Source: an uncultured Clostridia bacterium
GTDB taxonomy: Bacteria > Bacillota > Clostridia > Oscillospirales > Acutalibacteraceae
Direction of reading: 5' to 3'
NCBI GenBank assembly: GCA_937880805.1
Contig: CALGRR010000105.1
Location: forward strand, 1 to 64,000
DNA length: 64,000 nucleotides
This document shows positions 15,499-25,200 of the stretch, piece after piece. Made by a program: the position numbers and the translations under genes. The stretch's first letter is position 1; each line of letters opens with the position of its first letter. The notes below the pieces were generated by a model. The model searched no databases. It had not been told where the DNA came from and was given only the letters and a program-made list of their open reading frames with translations.

Positions 15499-15887
15499 TG
15501 AAAAATGTGGTTTTCAAAACCTACCGTGCAACCGAGATAAAGTTTGTCAATAAGGTTGAAAACGGCACTAAAATCGAGTTTGAAAACAAATACAGCTATA
15601 ATGTAAAATATTCACCCAATAACACTTGTATGGGCGAATTTACCGTTGAATGCTGTGACAAAACAAATAAAGATAAGTTTTATATCAAAGCGGTTATGCA
15701 GGGGATTTTCTCTTATAATCCCGAAGCGAAAAAAGAGCATATTCACGTTGAATCCTTCAAGGAGCTTTTTCCCTATATGAGGTCAATGATTGCTTCTTTA
15801 ACAGTAAATGCGGGCATTCCGCCCGTGCATATTCCCAATTTTGATATCGAATCCCAGAGCATATATAAATTCGGCAAAAATTGCTGA
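15498..15887 (+). CDS. SecB-like export chaperone
   Basis: A 129-residue all beta-plus-helix protein whose C-terminal half, VMQGIFSYNPEAK...ELFPYMRSMIASLTVNAGIPPVHIPNFD, follows the SecB pattern of an FPY-R-I segment, a glycine turn and a final proline-rich strand. SecB holds preproteins unfolded for SecA. The N-terminal part (RATEIKFVNKV...) forms the expected antiparallel strands. Overlaps the cyclophilin lipoprotein stop codon and sits 11 bases before alr. SecB proper is a proteobacterial hallmark; SecB-fold proteins in Gram-positive bacteria are often linked to toxin-antitoxin systems, but no toxin-antitoxin pair is visible here. Family membership is likely, exact role uncertain. Confidence 0.72.
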   Translation: MKNVVFKTYRATEIKFVNKVENGTKIEFENKYSYNVKYSPNNTCMGEFTVECCDKTNKDKFYIKAVMQGIFSYNPEAKKEHIHVESFKELFPYMRSMIASLTVNAGIPPVHIPNFDIESQSIYKFGKNC

Positions 15888-15898
15888 GGTGATAAATT

Positions 15899-17041
15899 TT
15901 GAATCGCAGATTTCCCGATTACAAACGCAGCTTTGCCTGCGTTGACCTCGGAAAAATAAAAAACAATTTTGATGCTTTAAGAGGCTGCATTTCTTCCGAT
16001 GTGAAGATTATGGCGGTTATTAAAGCCGATGCATACGGTCACGGCTCGGTTGAGGTTGCAAAAGCTCTTGATAACAGAGCAGATTATTTTGCCGTTGCCG
16101 ATATTGCGGAAGCGGTTGAAATCAAGAATGCAGGAGTTAAAACACCCATTCTTATTCTTGCATACACTAACCCGAGCTTGTTTGAAATTCTTGCAGAAAA
16201 CGGCTTTACCGCAACAATTTATTCTCTTGAAGATGCAAAAGAGCTTTCCGAAACAGCATCAAAGCTCGGCAAAAACGTTAAAATACATATAGCGGTTGAC
16301 ACCGGAATGAGCCGCATAGGCTTTAATGATACTGCAGAAAATGCAGATATTGTTAAAGAAATTTCGCAGCTTGATAATATTGAAATTGAAGGCATATTCA
16401 GCCATTTTGCCTGTGCGGATATGGAGGATAAAGCCTCTGCACTCAATCAGAAAAAACGGTTTGATGCGTTCTTATCTATGCTTTCCGAAAGAGGCATTGA
16501 TATTCCCGTTAAGCATATTTCAAACAGTGCCGCCGCTATAGATATGGATTGCGGCTACAGTATGGTGCGTCTTGGTATATCCCTTTACGGAATGTATCCT
16601 TCGGATGAGGTTAACCAAAATAAGGTTGAGCTTTGCCCCGCAATGGAGGTTTTCAGCCACGTTATAAGGGTTAACGAGATTGATGCGGGGGTAGGTGTGG
16701 GCTACGGTCACGCCTATGTTGCAAAAGAAAAAATAAAGGTTGCAACCGTGAGCATAGGCTATGCAGACGGCTACAGCCGTGCATTTTCAAATAACGGTGT
16801 TGTGCTTATTGACGGCAAAAGGGCCTCGGTAATCGGCAAGGTTTGTATGGACCAGATTATGGTTGATGTGAGCCATATTGAAAATGTAAAAGCGGGCGAC
16901 CTTGTTGTTATAATGGGCAGAAGCGGCGATGAATTTATCTCTGCCGAGGAGCTCGGTGAGCTTTCAGGCAGTTTTAATTATGAGTTTATCTGCACTTTTA
17001 TGCCAAGAGTTAAAAGAACTTATTTTGATGAAACGGAATAA
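15899..17041 (+). CDS. alr: alanine racemase
   Basis: PLP-dependent enzyme making D-alanine for peptidoglycan. 380 residues, normal length. The PLP-binding lysine is Lys42 in IMAVIKADAYGHG. The second catalytic base is the tyrosine in SIGYADGYSRAF near residue 288. VCMDQIMVDVS and GDLVVIMGR follow as in the family's C-terminal beta domain. TTG start with TGAGGTGAT upstream. It ends with a clear intrinsic terminator, so it closes the cyclophilin-secB-alr unit. Confidence 0.95.
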   Translation: MNRRFPDYKRSFACVDLGKIKNNFDALRGCISSDVKIMAVIKADAYGHGSVEVAKALDNRADYFAVADIAEAVEIKNAGVKTPILILAYTNPSLFEILAENGFTATIYSLEDAKELSETASKLGKNVKIHIAVDTGMSRIGFNDTAENADIVKEISQLDNIEIEGIFSHFACADMEDKASALNQKKRFDAFLSMLSERGIDIPVKHISNSAAAIDMDCGYSMVRLGISLYGMYPSDEVNQNKVELCPAMEVFSHVIRVNEIDAGVGVGYGHAYVAKEKIKVATVSIGYADGYSRAFSNNGVVLIDGKRASVIGKVCMDQIMVDVSHIENVKAGDLVVIMGRSGDEFISAEELGELSGSFNYEFICTFMPRVKRTYFDETE

Positions 17042-17043
17042 TA

Positions 17044-17072
17044 AAACGGCAGGCTTTTGTCTGCCGTTTATT
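17044..17072 (+). terminator. intrinsic terminator after alr
   Basis: AAACGGCAG (17044-17052) and CTGCCGTTT (17061-17069) form a 9-bp stem followed by ATTATATA. The T-tract is short. Confidence 0.8.
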
Positions 17073-17087
17073 ATATAGGGATGTATT

Positions 17088-18137
17088 ATGACAGATTTGA
17101 TTTTAAGCGGTAAATCATCTTGGGAAAAAATCAAAGAAAGCGGCAAAAGCGTTGTTATCTACGGAATGGGCAACGGAGCAGATAAGGTGCTTGATGAGTT
17201 TATAAGACTTGAGATTCCCGTTATCGGAGTAACCGCAAGCGATGATTTTGTGAGAGGTCAGAGCTTCAGAGGTTTTAAGGTTAAAAAGCTTTCTGAATTT
17301 GAGGGTGATTTCATTGTTGCGGTTGCCTTTGCAAGCTGCATTCCTTCGGTTATGGCTCATATTTATTCGCTTTGCGAAAATCACAGAGTAATTGTGCCCT
17401 GCGTGCCCGTTTTCGGCAATGATATTTTCAGCAGAGATTTCATTGAAAAAAACAGAGCAGAAATTGAAAAAGCTTATGAGCTTTTTGTGGATGAAGAATC
17501 AAAAAGAATTTATCGGGGATGCGTTGAATTTATGTTTGGCGGTGAGCTTGATATTCTGCAAAGCATAACGAGCGATAAAGATGAAGCTTTTATCAATATT
17601 TTAAAGCTACAAAATAAAGAAACCTTCCTTGATTTGGGAGCATATAAAGGCGACACTGTTGAAGAATTCCTTTATTATACAAAAGGGGAGTATGAAAGCA
17701 TTATTGCCCTTGAACCCGACAGAAGAAGCTATAAAAAGCTTGTGTCTTATGCTGAGAACAAGAAAAATATTATAACCGTTCAAAAAGCGGTCAGCAGCAG
17801 CGATTCCGTTGCACTTTTCAATGCGGCGGCGGGCAGGCAGTCGTCATTTTCAGATAAAGGCGATGAGGTTGAAACCGTAACCGTTGATACTCTTGCAAAG
17901 GAAAAAACGGTAACTTACCTCAAAATGGATGTTGAAGGTGCGGAATATGAGGCACTTTGCGGTGCTGAAAAAACATTAAGAACTCATAAACCAAAGCTCA
18001 ATATCGCTCTTTACCACAGAAGCGAAGATATATTCTTATTGCCGCTAAAAATCGCTTCAACCAATCCCGATTACAGATTTTATATCAGAAAACATCCTTA
18101 TATCCCGTGCTGGGATATGAATTTATATTGTATATAA
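17088..18137 (+). CDS. FkbM-family SAM-dependent methyltransferase
   Basis: A 349-residue protein. The N-terminal 110 residues contain a Rossmann-like loop (VVIYGMGNGADKVLDEF) as in nucleotide-binding modules often fused to FkbM proteins. The C-terminal part has the class I methyltransferase motif FLDLGAYKGDTVEEF near residue 182 and IALEPDRRSYKKL as motif II, then LKMDVEGAEYEAL, the FkbM hallmark. Such enzymes commonly O-methylate sugars or natural products. No glycan biosynthesis cluster surrounds it except glmM- and rfbB-like genes a few kilobases on. Substrate unknown. Confidence 0.85.
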   Translation: MTDLILSGKSSWEKIKESGKSVVIYGMGNGADKVLDEFIRLEIPVIGVTASDDFVRGQSFRGFKVKKLSEFEGDFIVAVAFASCIPSVMAHIYSLCENHRVIVPCVPVFGNDIFSRDFIEKNRAEIEKAYELFVDEESKRIYRGCVEFMFGGELDILQSITSDKDEAFINILKLQNKETFLDLGAYKGDTVEEFLYYTKGEYESIIALEPDRRSYKKLVSYAENKKNIITVQKAVSSSDSVALFNAAAGRQSSFSDKGDEVETVTVDTLAKEKTVTYLKMDVEGAEYEALCGAEKTLRTHKPKLNIALYHRSEDIFLLPLKIASTNPDYRFYIRKHPYIPCWDMNLYCI

Positions 18138-18231
18138 TAAAAATTAATAAAGTATTTATAATATGCAGCTATTATATAAGCACGAAAATAATCATATAAT
18201 ATTTTTAAAATAATCGAAGAAAGGTGTTAAA

Positions 18232-18897
18232 ATGCTTAAAACAAAAGATTTGTTTGATTTGTCTTACACAAAGGCTGCCGATTACCTGAACGGATTTGAG
18301 TATCCGTGGCAGGCACTTAAAGGAATAAAAAATCTTATTTTATCAATCGGTGAAACGCTTGACAGTTCAGAATACAATCAGCCCTCGCCAAATGTTTGGG
18401 TGCATAAAACCGCAGCCGTTTCACCCTCCGCCTTTATAGGTGCACCCTGCATTATAGGGGAGGGCACTCAGGTGCGCCACTGTGCATTTATCCGTGAATC
18501 TGCTTTGGTCGGCAAAAACTGCGTTGTGGGCAACTCTGTTGAGCTCAAAAATGTTATTCTTTTTGATGAAGTTCAGACTCCGCATTATAACTATGTGGGC
18601 GACAGTATTTTAGGCTACAGGTCACATATGGGTGCGGGGTCGATAACATCAAATGTAAAATCCGATAAATCACTTGTGGTTGTTAAAAATAAAGATGAAG
18701 CTTATGAAACGGGTCTTAAAAAATTCGGTGCAATACTCGGCGATAATGTTGAGGTTGGCTGCAATACTGTTTTAAATCCGGGCACGGTTGTGGGATGCAA
18801 TTCAAATATTTATCCTCTTTCGTGTGTCAGAGGCACGGTGCCCGCAAACAGCATTTTTAAAACAGGCGGAGTAATTGTTGAGAAAGAAAGCAGATAG
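18232..18897 (+). CDS. left-handed beta-helix acyltransferase/GlmU-C-like protein
   Basis: A 221-residue protein built mainly from hexapeptide repeats (AAVSPSAFIGAPCIIGEGTQVRHCAFI and later VEVGCNTVLNPGTVVGCNSNIYP), i.e. a trimeric left-handed beta helix. A nearby GAGSITSNVK block resembles the acetyltransferase site of GlmU, but no nucleotidyltransferase domain precedes it. It lies 11 bases upstream of a phosphoglucosamine mutase-like gene, so a hexosamine-related step is plausible. It could acetylate a sugar or nucleotide-sugar; the acceptor cannot be told from sequence. AAAGGTG upstream of the ATG. Confidence 0.75.
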   Translation: MLKTKDLFDLSYTKAADYLNGFEYPWQALKGIKNLILSIGETLDSSEYNQPSPNVWVHKTAAVSPSAFIGAPCIIGEGTQVRHCAFIRESALVGKNCVVGNSVELKNVILFDEVQTPHYNYVGDSILGYRSHMGAGSITSNVKSDKSLVVVKNKDEAYETGLKKFGAILGDNVEVGCNTVLNPGTVVGCNSNIYPLSCVRGTVPANSIFKTGGVIVEKESR

Positions 18898-18908
18898 GAG
18901 ATTTATTT

Positions 18909-20300
18909 ATGGGTAAGTATTTCGGAACAGACGGTTTCAGAGGAGAGGCAAATGAAACATTAACTGCTGATGATGCATATAAAGTAGGCAGATTTCTCGG
19001 GTGGTATTACAGCGAATTAAAAAGGCGTAAAGGCATTGATGAAGCTCCCAGAATTGTTATAGGCAAGGATACAAGAAGATCCAGCTATATGTTTGAATAT
19101 ACCCTTGTTGCAGGTCTTACTGCATCGGGTGCGGATGCTTATCTGCTTCATGTAACAACAACACCTTCCGTTGCTTATGTGACAAGAGTAGACGGCTTTG
19201 ATTGCGGCATTATGATTTCAGCAAGCCATAATCCCTTTTTTGATAACGGAATCAAGCTTATAAACGGTGACGGCGAAAAAATTGATGATGAAACCATAAG
19301 CTATGTTGAAGCTTATATTGACGGAGAGCTTGAAGTTTTCGGCGAAAAAATGAAAGAGATACCGTTTGCAAAAAAAGAAAAAATCGGCAGAACTGTTGAC
19401 TATGTTTCAGGCAGAAACAGATATATCGGCTACCTTATTTCTTTGGGTATGTATTCATTCAAAGGCAAAAAGGTTGGTCTTGATTGCGCAAATGGCAGTT
19501 CATGGAATGTTGCAAAAGCTGTTTTTGACGCTCTCGGTGCAACAACCTGTGTTATTAATGCAGAGCCAAACGGACTTAACATCAATGAAAATGCAGGCTC
19601 AACTCATATTGAAGGCTTGCAGAAGCTTGTTGTTGAAAAAGGACTTGATGTTGGCTTTGCTTATGACGGCGATGCTGACCGATGCATTTGTGTTGATGAA
19701 AAAGGCAATGTATTATCGGGTGACCATATTCTTTATATCTGCGGAAAATATATGAAAGAAAAGGGGACGCTTCTGAATAACACGGTTGTAACAACTGTTA
19801 TGTCAAATCTCGGGCTTTATAAAGCGTTTGATAAAATCGGCATTGATTATGCAAAAACCGCAGTCGGAGATAAATATGTTTATGAATATATGATGAAAAA
19901 CAAAAACCGCTTGGGCGGTGAGCAGTCAGGCCATATTATTTTCACAAAATATGCCTCCACGGGTGACGGAATATTAACAAGCCTTATGGTAATGGAGGTT
20001 ATGATGTCAAGAAAGCTGCCTATGAGCAAGCTTTCCGAAGGGCTTGAAATCTTTCCGCAGGAGCTTGTTAATGTGAGGGTAACGGATAAAGCGGCGGCGA
20101 GAAACGATGCAGATGTTATTGAAGCTGTTGAAAAAGCAGAAAAAGAGCTTGGCAATGAGGGCAGAATTCTTGTAAGAGAATCAGGCACAGAGCCCGTTAT
20201 CCGTGTTATGGTTGAGGCAAAGAGCATTCAGCTTTGCAAAAAATATGTTTCGGATGTTGTTGATACCATAAAAGCAAAAGGGTATTGCAAAGTGGATTAA
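18909..20300 (+). CDS. glmM: phosphoglucosamine mutase-like phosphohexomutase
   Basis: Interconverts glucosamine 6- and 1-phosphate in GlmM proteins. 463 residues, usual length. The active-site phosphoserine is Ser106 in MISASHNPFFDNGIK. The metal loop YDGDADRC lies near residue 255, the sugar loop GGEQSGHI near 338 and the phosphate-binding loop RESGTEPVIRVM near 424. AGGAG precedes the ATG and the gene follows the beta-helix protein by 11 bases. GlmM starts UDP-GlcNAc synthesis together with GlmU; here the neighbour covers only the beta-helix part. Phosphomannomutase activity cannot be excluded. Confidence 0.88.
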   Translation: MGKYFGTDGFRGEANETLTADDAYKVGRFLGWYYSELKRRKGIDEAPRIVIGKDTRRSSYMFEYTLVAGLTASGADAYLLHVTTTPSVAYVTRVDGFDCGIMISASHNPFFDNGIKLINGDGEKIDDETISYVEAYIDGELEVFGEKMKEIPFAKKEKIGRTVDYVSGRNRYIGYLISLGMYSFKGKKVGLDCANGSSWNVAKAVFDALGATTCVINAEPNGLNINENAGSTHIEGLQKLVVEKGLDVGFAYDGDADRCICVDEKGNVLSGDHILYICGKYMKEKGTLLNNTVVTTVMSNLGLYKAFDKIGIDYAKTAVGDKYVYEYMMKNKNRLGGEQSGHIIFTKYASTGDGILTSLMVMEVMMSRKLPMSKLSEGLEIFPQELVNVRVTDKAAARNDADVIEAVEKAEKELGNEGRILVRESGTEPVIRVMVEAKSIQLCKKYVSDVVDTIKAKGYCKVD

Positions 20301-20345
20301 AGTATTGTATCATATATATTAATGATATATTAAAGGAATGTTTAA

Positions 20346-21221
20346 ATGCAGTTTGTTGTAATGGATTTGGAATGGAATAATACCTATGCAAAAAAAGCAG
20401 ACGGTTATATCAACGAGATTATCGAAATCGGTGCCGTAAAGCTTGATGAAGAGCTTGAAACCGTTGACACTTTCTCGTGCATAATCCGTTCCCAGATAGG
20501 CAAAAAGCTCAGAGGCAGCGTTAAAAGGCTCACCAATCTTACCAATGCCGATATAAGCACGGGTATGCCTTTTACCAAGGCTTTTTCACAGTTCAGAAAA
20601 TGGATAGGTAATGAGCAAACGGTTATTCTCACCTGGGGTGACGGAGATATAAGGGTTTTGCTTGATAACTTTAAATATCTCAACGGCATAAAAACCATTC
20701 CTTTTTTACAGAAATACTGCGATTTGCAAAAGGTTTTTCAAAAGCTTAATCAGTCTGTTCCGAAGGGGCAGCAGGTAGGGCTCACAACCGCCGCGGAAGC
20801 ACTCGGAATAGACCCCGAAATTTATATTCATCACCGTGCGTTGGGCGACAGTATGCTCACCGCCGATGTTATGAAAAGATTCTATGATGCAAAGGCTTTT
20901 GAAGGCGATATTGTTGAGTGCAACGAGGATTTTTATTCCCGTCTGCTTTATAAAGCAAAGGTTATCCGCAATATTGATAACCCGCTTGTTGATAAAAAAC
21001 GCCTTTGCCACGCCTGCGATACCTGCGGAGTTTTTTGTGAACAGCTCACCCCGTGGAAGTTTCACGGCCAGTTTTTCAGAGCAAATTTCCATTGTTCGGA
21101 ATGCGAAGTAACCTATTCCGTCGGCATAAGATTTAAAAAGCTTTATGATAAGGTGGAATACCGAAAAGTGGTTTCGGTTAAAGAAGCCGAACCTGCTGCA
21201 GAAACGGAGGAAAAGGAATAA
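20346..21221 (+). CDS. DEDDh 3'-5' exonuclease with C-terminal cysteine-rich domain
   Basis: A 291-residue protein. The exonuclease domain fills residues 1-175: VVMDLEWN supplies the first Asp and Glu (motif I), ILTWGDGDIRVL gives motif II and HRALGDSMLTADV gives the His and last Asp (motif III), the DEDDh set. Such nucleases trim DNA or RNA 3' ends; Bacillus KapD is of this type. Residues 215-275 hold CHACDTCGVFC and CSECE, a likely zinc ribbon not usual for the family. The stop codon overlaps the ATG of the next gene (TAATG), so it is coupled to a dTDP-glucose dehydratase-like gene, a puzzling partner. Confidence 0.82.
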   Translation: MQFVVMDLEWNNTYAKKADGYINEIIEIGAVKLDEELETVDTFSCIIRSQIGKKLRGSVKRLTNLTNADISTGMPFTKAFSQFRKWIGNEQTVILTWGDGDIRVLLDNFKYLNGIKTIPFLQKYCDLQKVFQKLNQSVPKGQQVGLTTAAEALGIDPEIYIHHRALGDSMLTADVMKRFYDAKAFEGDIVECNEDFYSRLLYKAKVIRNIDNPLVDKKRLCHACDTCGVFCEQLTPWKFHGQFFRANFHCSECEVTYSVGIRFKKLYDKVEYRKVVSVKEAEPAAETEEKE

Positions 21222-22237
21222 TGAAAATTCTTGTAACGGGCGGTGCAGGATTTATAGGCTGCAACTTTGTTTATTATATGCTTAAGAAGTATCCCGATTA
21301 TGATATTGTCTGCCTTGACGCACTGACCTATGCGGGCAACATCAAAAGCCTCAAAGAGGCAATGGAAAATCCGCATTTTAAGTTTGTGAAGGGCAGCATA
21401 TCGGATAAGGATGCAGTCAACAAGCTTTTTGAAGAGGAAAAATTTGATATTGTTGTTAACTTTGCGGCAGAAAGTCACGTTGACCGTTCAATCGAAAATC
21501 CGTTTATTTTTCTTGAAACCAATATTATGGGCACAGCTTGTCTGCTTGAAGCAAGCAAGAATTTCGGCGTAAAAAGATTTCATCAGGTTTCAACCGATGA
21601 GGTCTACGGAGATCTTCCGCTTGACAGACCCGACCTTTTCTTTACTGAGGAAACTCCCATTCACACCTCAAGCCCGTATTCATCGTCAAAAGCATCTGCG
21701 GATTTACTCACCCTTGCTTTTCACAGAACCTACGGCTTGCCCGTAACGGTTTCACGCTGTTCTAATAATTACGGACCCTACCAGTTCCCCGAAAAGCTTA
21801 TTCCTCTTATGATAATGAGAGCACAGGAGAATAAAAGCCTGCCCGTTTACGGCGAGGGTCTTAATGTTCGTGACTGGCTTTATGTTGATGACCATTGCAA
21901 GGCGATTGATATGATAATTCATAACGGCAGAGTCGGCGAGGTCTATAATGTGGGCGGTCATAATGAACGCAGAAATATAGATGTTGTAAAAACTGTTTTA
22001 TCGCATCTTTCAAAGCCCGAATCTCTTATTACCTATGTGAAGGACAGAGCAGGGCACGATTTAAGATATGCCATTGACCCTGCAAAAATATCTTCAGAGC
22101 TTGGCTGGGAGCCTGAAACCGCCTTTGATGACGGTATGAAGAAAACCGTTGAATGGTATCTTGATAATGCCGAATGGCTTGAAGATATAAAAAGCGGCGA
22201 ATATGCGGCATATGCCGAAAAAATGTATGGAAATTGA
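21221..22237 (+). CDS. rfbB: dTDP-glucose 4,6-dehydratase
   Basis: Extended short-chain dehydrogenase of 338 residues that converts dTDP-glucose to dTDP-4-keto-6-deoxyglucose for rhamnose and other deoxysugars. The NAD loop TGGAGFIG is at residues 6-13, NFAAESHVDRS at about 84-94, STDEVYGDL near 128-136 with the catalytic Thr-Asp-Glu, and YSSSKASAD with the Tyr and Lys near 153-161. SNNYGPYQFPEKLIPL is also typical. The remaining rml genes are not in the window. It overlaps the exonuclease stop codon by one base and ends at a strong terminator. Confidence 0.93.
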   Translation: MKILVTGGAGFIGCNFVYYMLKKYPDYDIVCLDALTYAGNIKSLKEAMENPHFKFVKGSISDKDAVNKLFEEEKFDIVVNFAAESHVDRSIENPFIFLETNIMGTACLLEASKNFGVKRFHQVSTDEVYGDLPLDRPDLFFTEETPIHTSSPYSSSKASADLLTLAFHRTYGLPVTVSRCSNNYGPYQFPEKLIPLMIMRAQENKSLPVYGEGLNVRDWLYVDDHCKAIDMIIHNGRVGEVYNVGGHNERRNIDVVKTVLSHLSKPESLITYVKDRAGHDLRYAIDPAKISSELGWEPETAFDDGMKKTVEWYLDNAEWLEDIKSGEYAAYAEKMYGN

Positions 22238-22277
22238 AATAAACCTTGGCGGAATAGTTTCGCCAAGGTTTATTTTT
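22238..22277. terminator. bidirectional terminator between rfbB and the subtilase gene
   Basis: AATAAACCTTGGCG (22238-22251) pairs with CGCCAAGGTTTATT (22261-22274), followed by TTTTT on the plus strand; the 14-bp stem lies between convergent genes. Confidence 0.9.
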
Positions 22278-25200
22278 TTAAAAGACTATTATATCAACCA
22301 GAGAAAGTTTGCGTAAAATAAACATTATCGCTTTGACCGTGAACGAAATCAAAAGCTCAAGAAAAGTCATTCTGCATTCGATTTCTATTGTGTTTTCAAC
22401 AACGCTTCCGTCAATATTAGTAACCCTTGCTTTAACGGTTGCAACGCCTCTGCCTATGCTTAAAACTTCACCTTCCGATGAAACAACAATAATGCTCTTA
22501 TCCTCCGTGCTCCATTCAACCTCAGCGGGTATTGCATCCTCGGGAGTGGCAACGGCAATTACTTTTGTTGTATCAAGGAAAAGAAGCTCTTCATCAAAGG
22601 TGAACAGCAAAAGCTCTTTTATTGTGTTGTATTCAAGGGCTTCAATAGCTTCATAGATTTTTGCTGTGTGCTCATCAACCAAATTCTGCTCACAGGAAAA
22701 ATATTCGCTTATGTCAATTTTAAGCAGAATATCAAGCTCAGAAAGGTCTTTATAAAGACTTCTGTCTATGGCTTGTGCCGCCTTAACCGCTTCGTTATAT
22801 GCCGTGTAGTCGGCGGGCTTGCTGTCTTTGGTGATAATCTTTGTGTAAATGCTTGTTACCTTATCAGGGTCATTCTGCGTGATTTTGCAGTAATAATAAG
22901 GTGCGGTATCTCTGTCTGTAAAGGTATAGTTTTCCGTTACCGCACCCTTAATGGGTGTGCCGCCCTCGGTTGATTTTTTTGTGTTCCAATACCATTGATA
23001 TTCAAGGTCAAAGCCGATTGCGGTGGCTGTAACCGTTTCTGAATTCTCGGTAACATAATCGGGAAGCTCGCTGTAAACAAACGGAATGGGAATAAAGGTG
23101 TAGCCTTTGTGGTTTGCATAGCGTTCAACAAAGGTTCCCGCCGTGCCGTAAACGGTGAGGTTTTCAACGCTTGCCGTTGATTCAACAAATCTGTTGCTGA
23201 GCATAATGCCGCCGTTTTCAGGCATACTCTCGGTTGAAACAAGATTTCTTGCATCAATGAACATTATTGTGCTGCCGTCAAATGCGTTTTTCTGAATATG
23301 CTCAACGCTGCCGAGACCGAGCAGGAAAATATTGTTGCAGCCTCTGAAGGTGAAACGCTCAAGATTTTCAACACCGCTTAAATCAATCATCATAATATTC
23401 GGCGTATTTTTGAACATATTCATTACCGTTTTCTTCATTTTCGGAGCAGAGAAAAGCAGAAGATTGGGCGGAAAATATATTTTAGGTGCCGCTTCAGTGT
23501 AAAGAGATTCTTCAAATGTCAGCATTTCGGGAAGATAAAGCCAATAAAGCGATTCACATTTGCTGAATGCATTTGAATAAACCGTTTGTGCAAGCGGAAG
23601 ATTAACCTCTTCAAGAGCAATGCAGTTTTCAAAAGCATTTGAAAGCACCTGGGTTGCGGCAGGGAATGAGATGTGTTTGAGATTTGTGCAGGTGCTGAAG
23701 GCACCTCGGGGAATACAGCTCAGATTTCCTATTTCAGCGTTAACAAGAGATACGCAGCCCTTGAAGGCACCGTCGGGTAATTCCGAAAGAGAGTTTATTT
23801 TCAGCGTTGACATAGCCGCACATTCGCTGAAAGCATCCTTGCCTACAGAGCTTAAATAATCAGCCTCAAATCCGCCGAGACCCGAATGCGTAAATGCACC
23901 GTCGGGTACTGAGGTTATTCCGGATAAATCAAGGCTAAAGGTTGTTCCGTAAACCTCATATTGGTTTTTGCCTGCATAATAAAATGACTGTTCGCCTATT
24001 TCGGCTATCTGCCCCATAAACAGATTCTTTAAATTAATACAGTTTAAGAAAGCCTTATCGCCGATTTTTGTTGTGTTTTTGGCATAAACGGTTTTTATAA
24101 TCTCATTCTCGGAAAAAGCCTCGCTGTCAATGAAAGTAACTGTATCGGGCAGAATAACCTCCTGCAGCTCAGCATTTTTAAAAGCAGCTTCACCAACACC
24201 TCTAACGGTTATTCCGTTATAAACTTCGGGCACGCTGATGCTGAATTTGTTGCCGGTGTAATTTGTTATAATACCGTTTTCGTCAATAACAAGATCTCCC
24301 GGGTCGGCATACGGCGCAATCATCAGTGATGAGGTTGCAAGACCCGAACGGTAAAGATTGGGAGCGTATGCCGTAGCAGTAATAACTGTTGTTCTTTCAA
24401 CCGCTATCGGAGTGCCGTCATATACTTTTGCCTGAGGGTTTGTTCTTGTTGGTATAGAACGGTCTGTTGTGTAATAAACGGTTGCATCCGGAGTTTCACA
24501 GCTTATTTCAACATATTGCGTTTCAAAGAAAAATCCTTGCGTTATTGAAATAACAGGTGTTTCCGCCTTTTCATACGGGCTGTAGCCGCCGCTCGGGTCG
24601 GGGGCATAAACAAGACCCGCACCGTATTTTATCTGTGAATCCATTTCGGCAAGCTTAACCGCATTTTCCTTCATTATTTCCTCAACCTCGTCGGCTGAAG
24701 CGTTTCTGTCAATGCCTCTCAAGGTTGCGGCAAGGGCGGCAACAAACGGAGCTGAATATGAAGTTCCGTTTTGCTGAACCGTATTGCCGTTTAAGGTTGC
24801 AACCATAACCTGAACACCGGGTGCCGCAAAATCAATCATTTCGCCGTAGTTACTGAAGTTTGCGATAATATTGGATTTATTTAATGCAGAAACCGCAATA
24901 ACCTCTCTGTAGGCGGCAGGGTAGTAGGGTGTATCCGTGCCGTAATTTCCTGCTGCGGCAATTACCATTATATCTTTTTCAAGGGCTTTTCTTATTGTTT
25001 CATAAAGTATATCGGAGTTTTCTTGAAAGCAAAGGCTTAGATTGATTACATCAACGCCGTCGTTTATAGCACAGTTTATTCCCGCAACAACAGATAAAAC
25101 TGTTCCGTCTTTATAGTGGTCAAGAACCTTATAAGGCTTGATATAAATGTTATCAAGAGTTGAATCAGCAATAACGCTTGCAACACCCGTTCCGTGCCCG

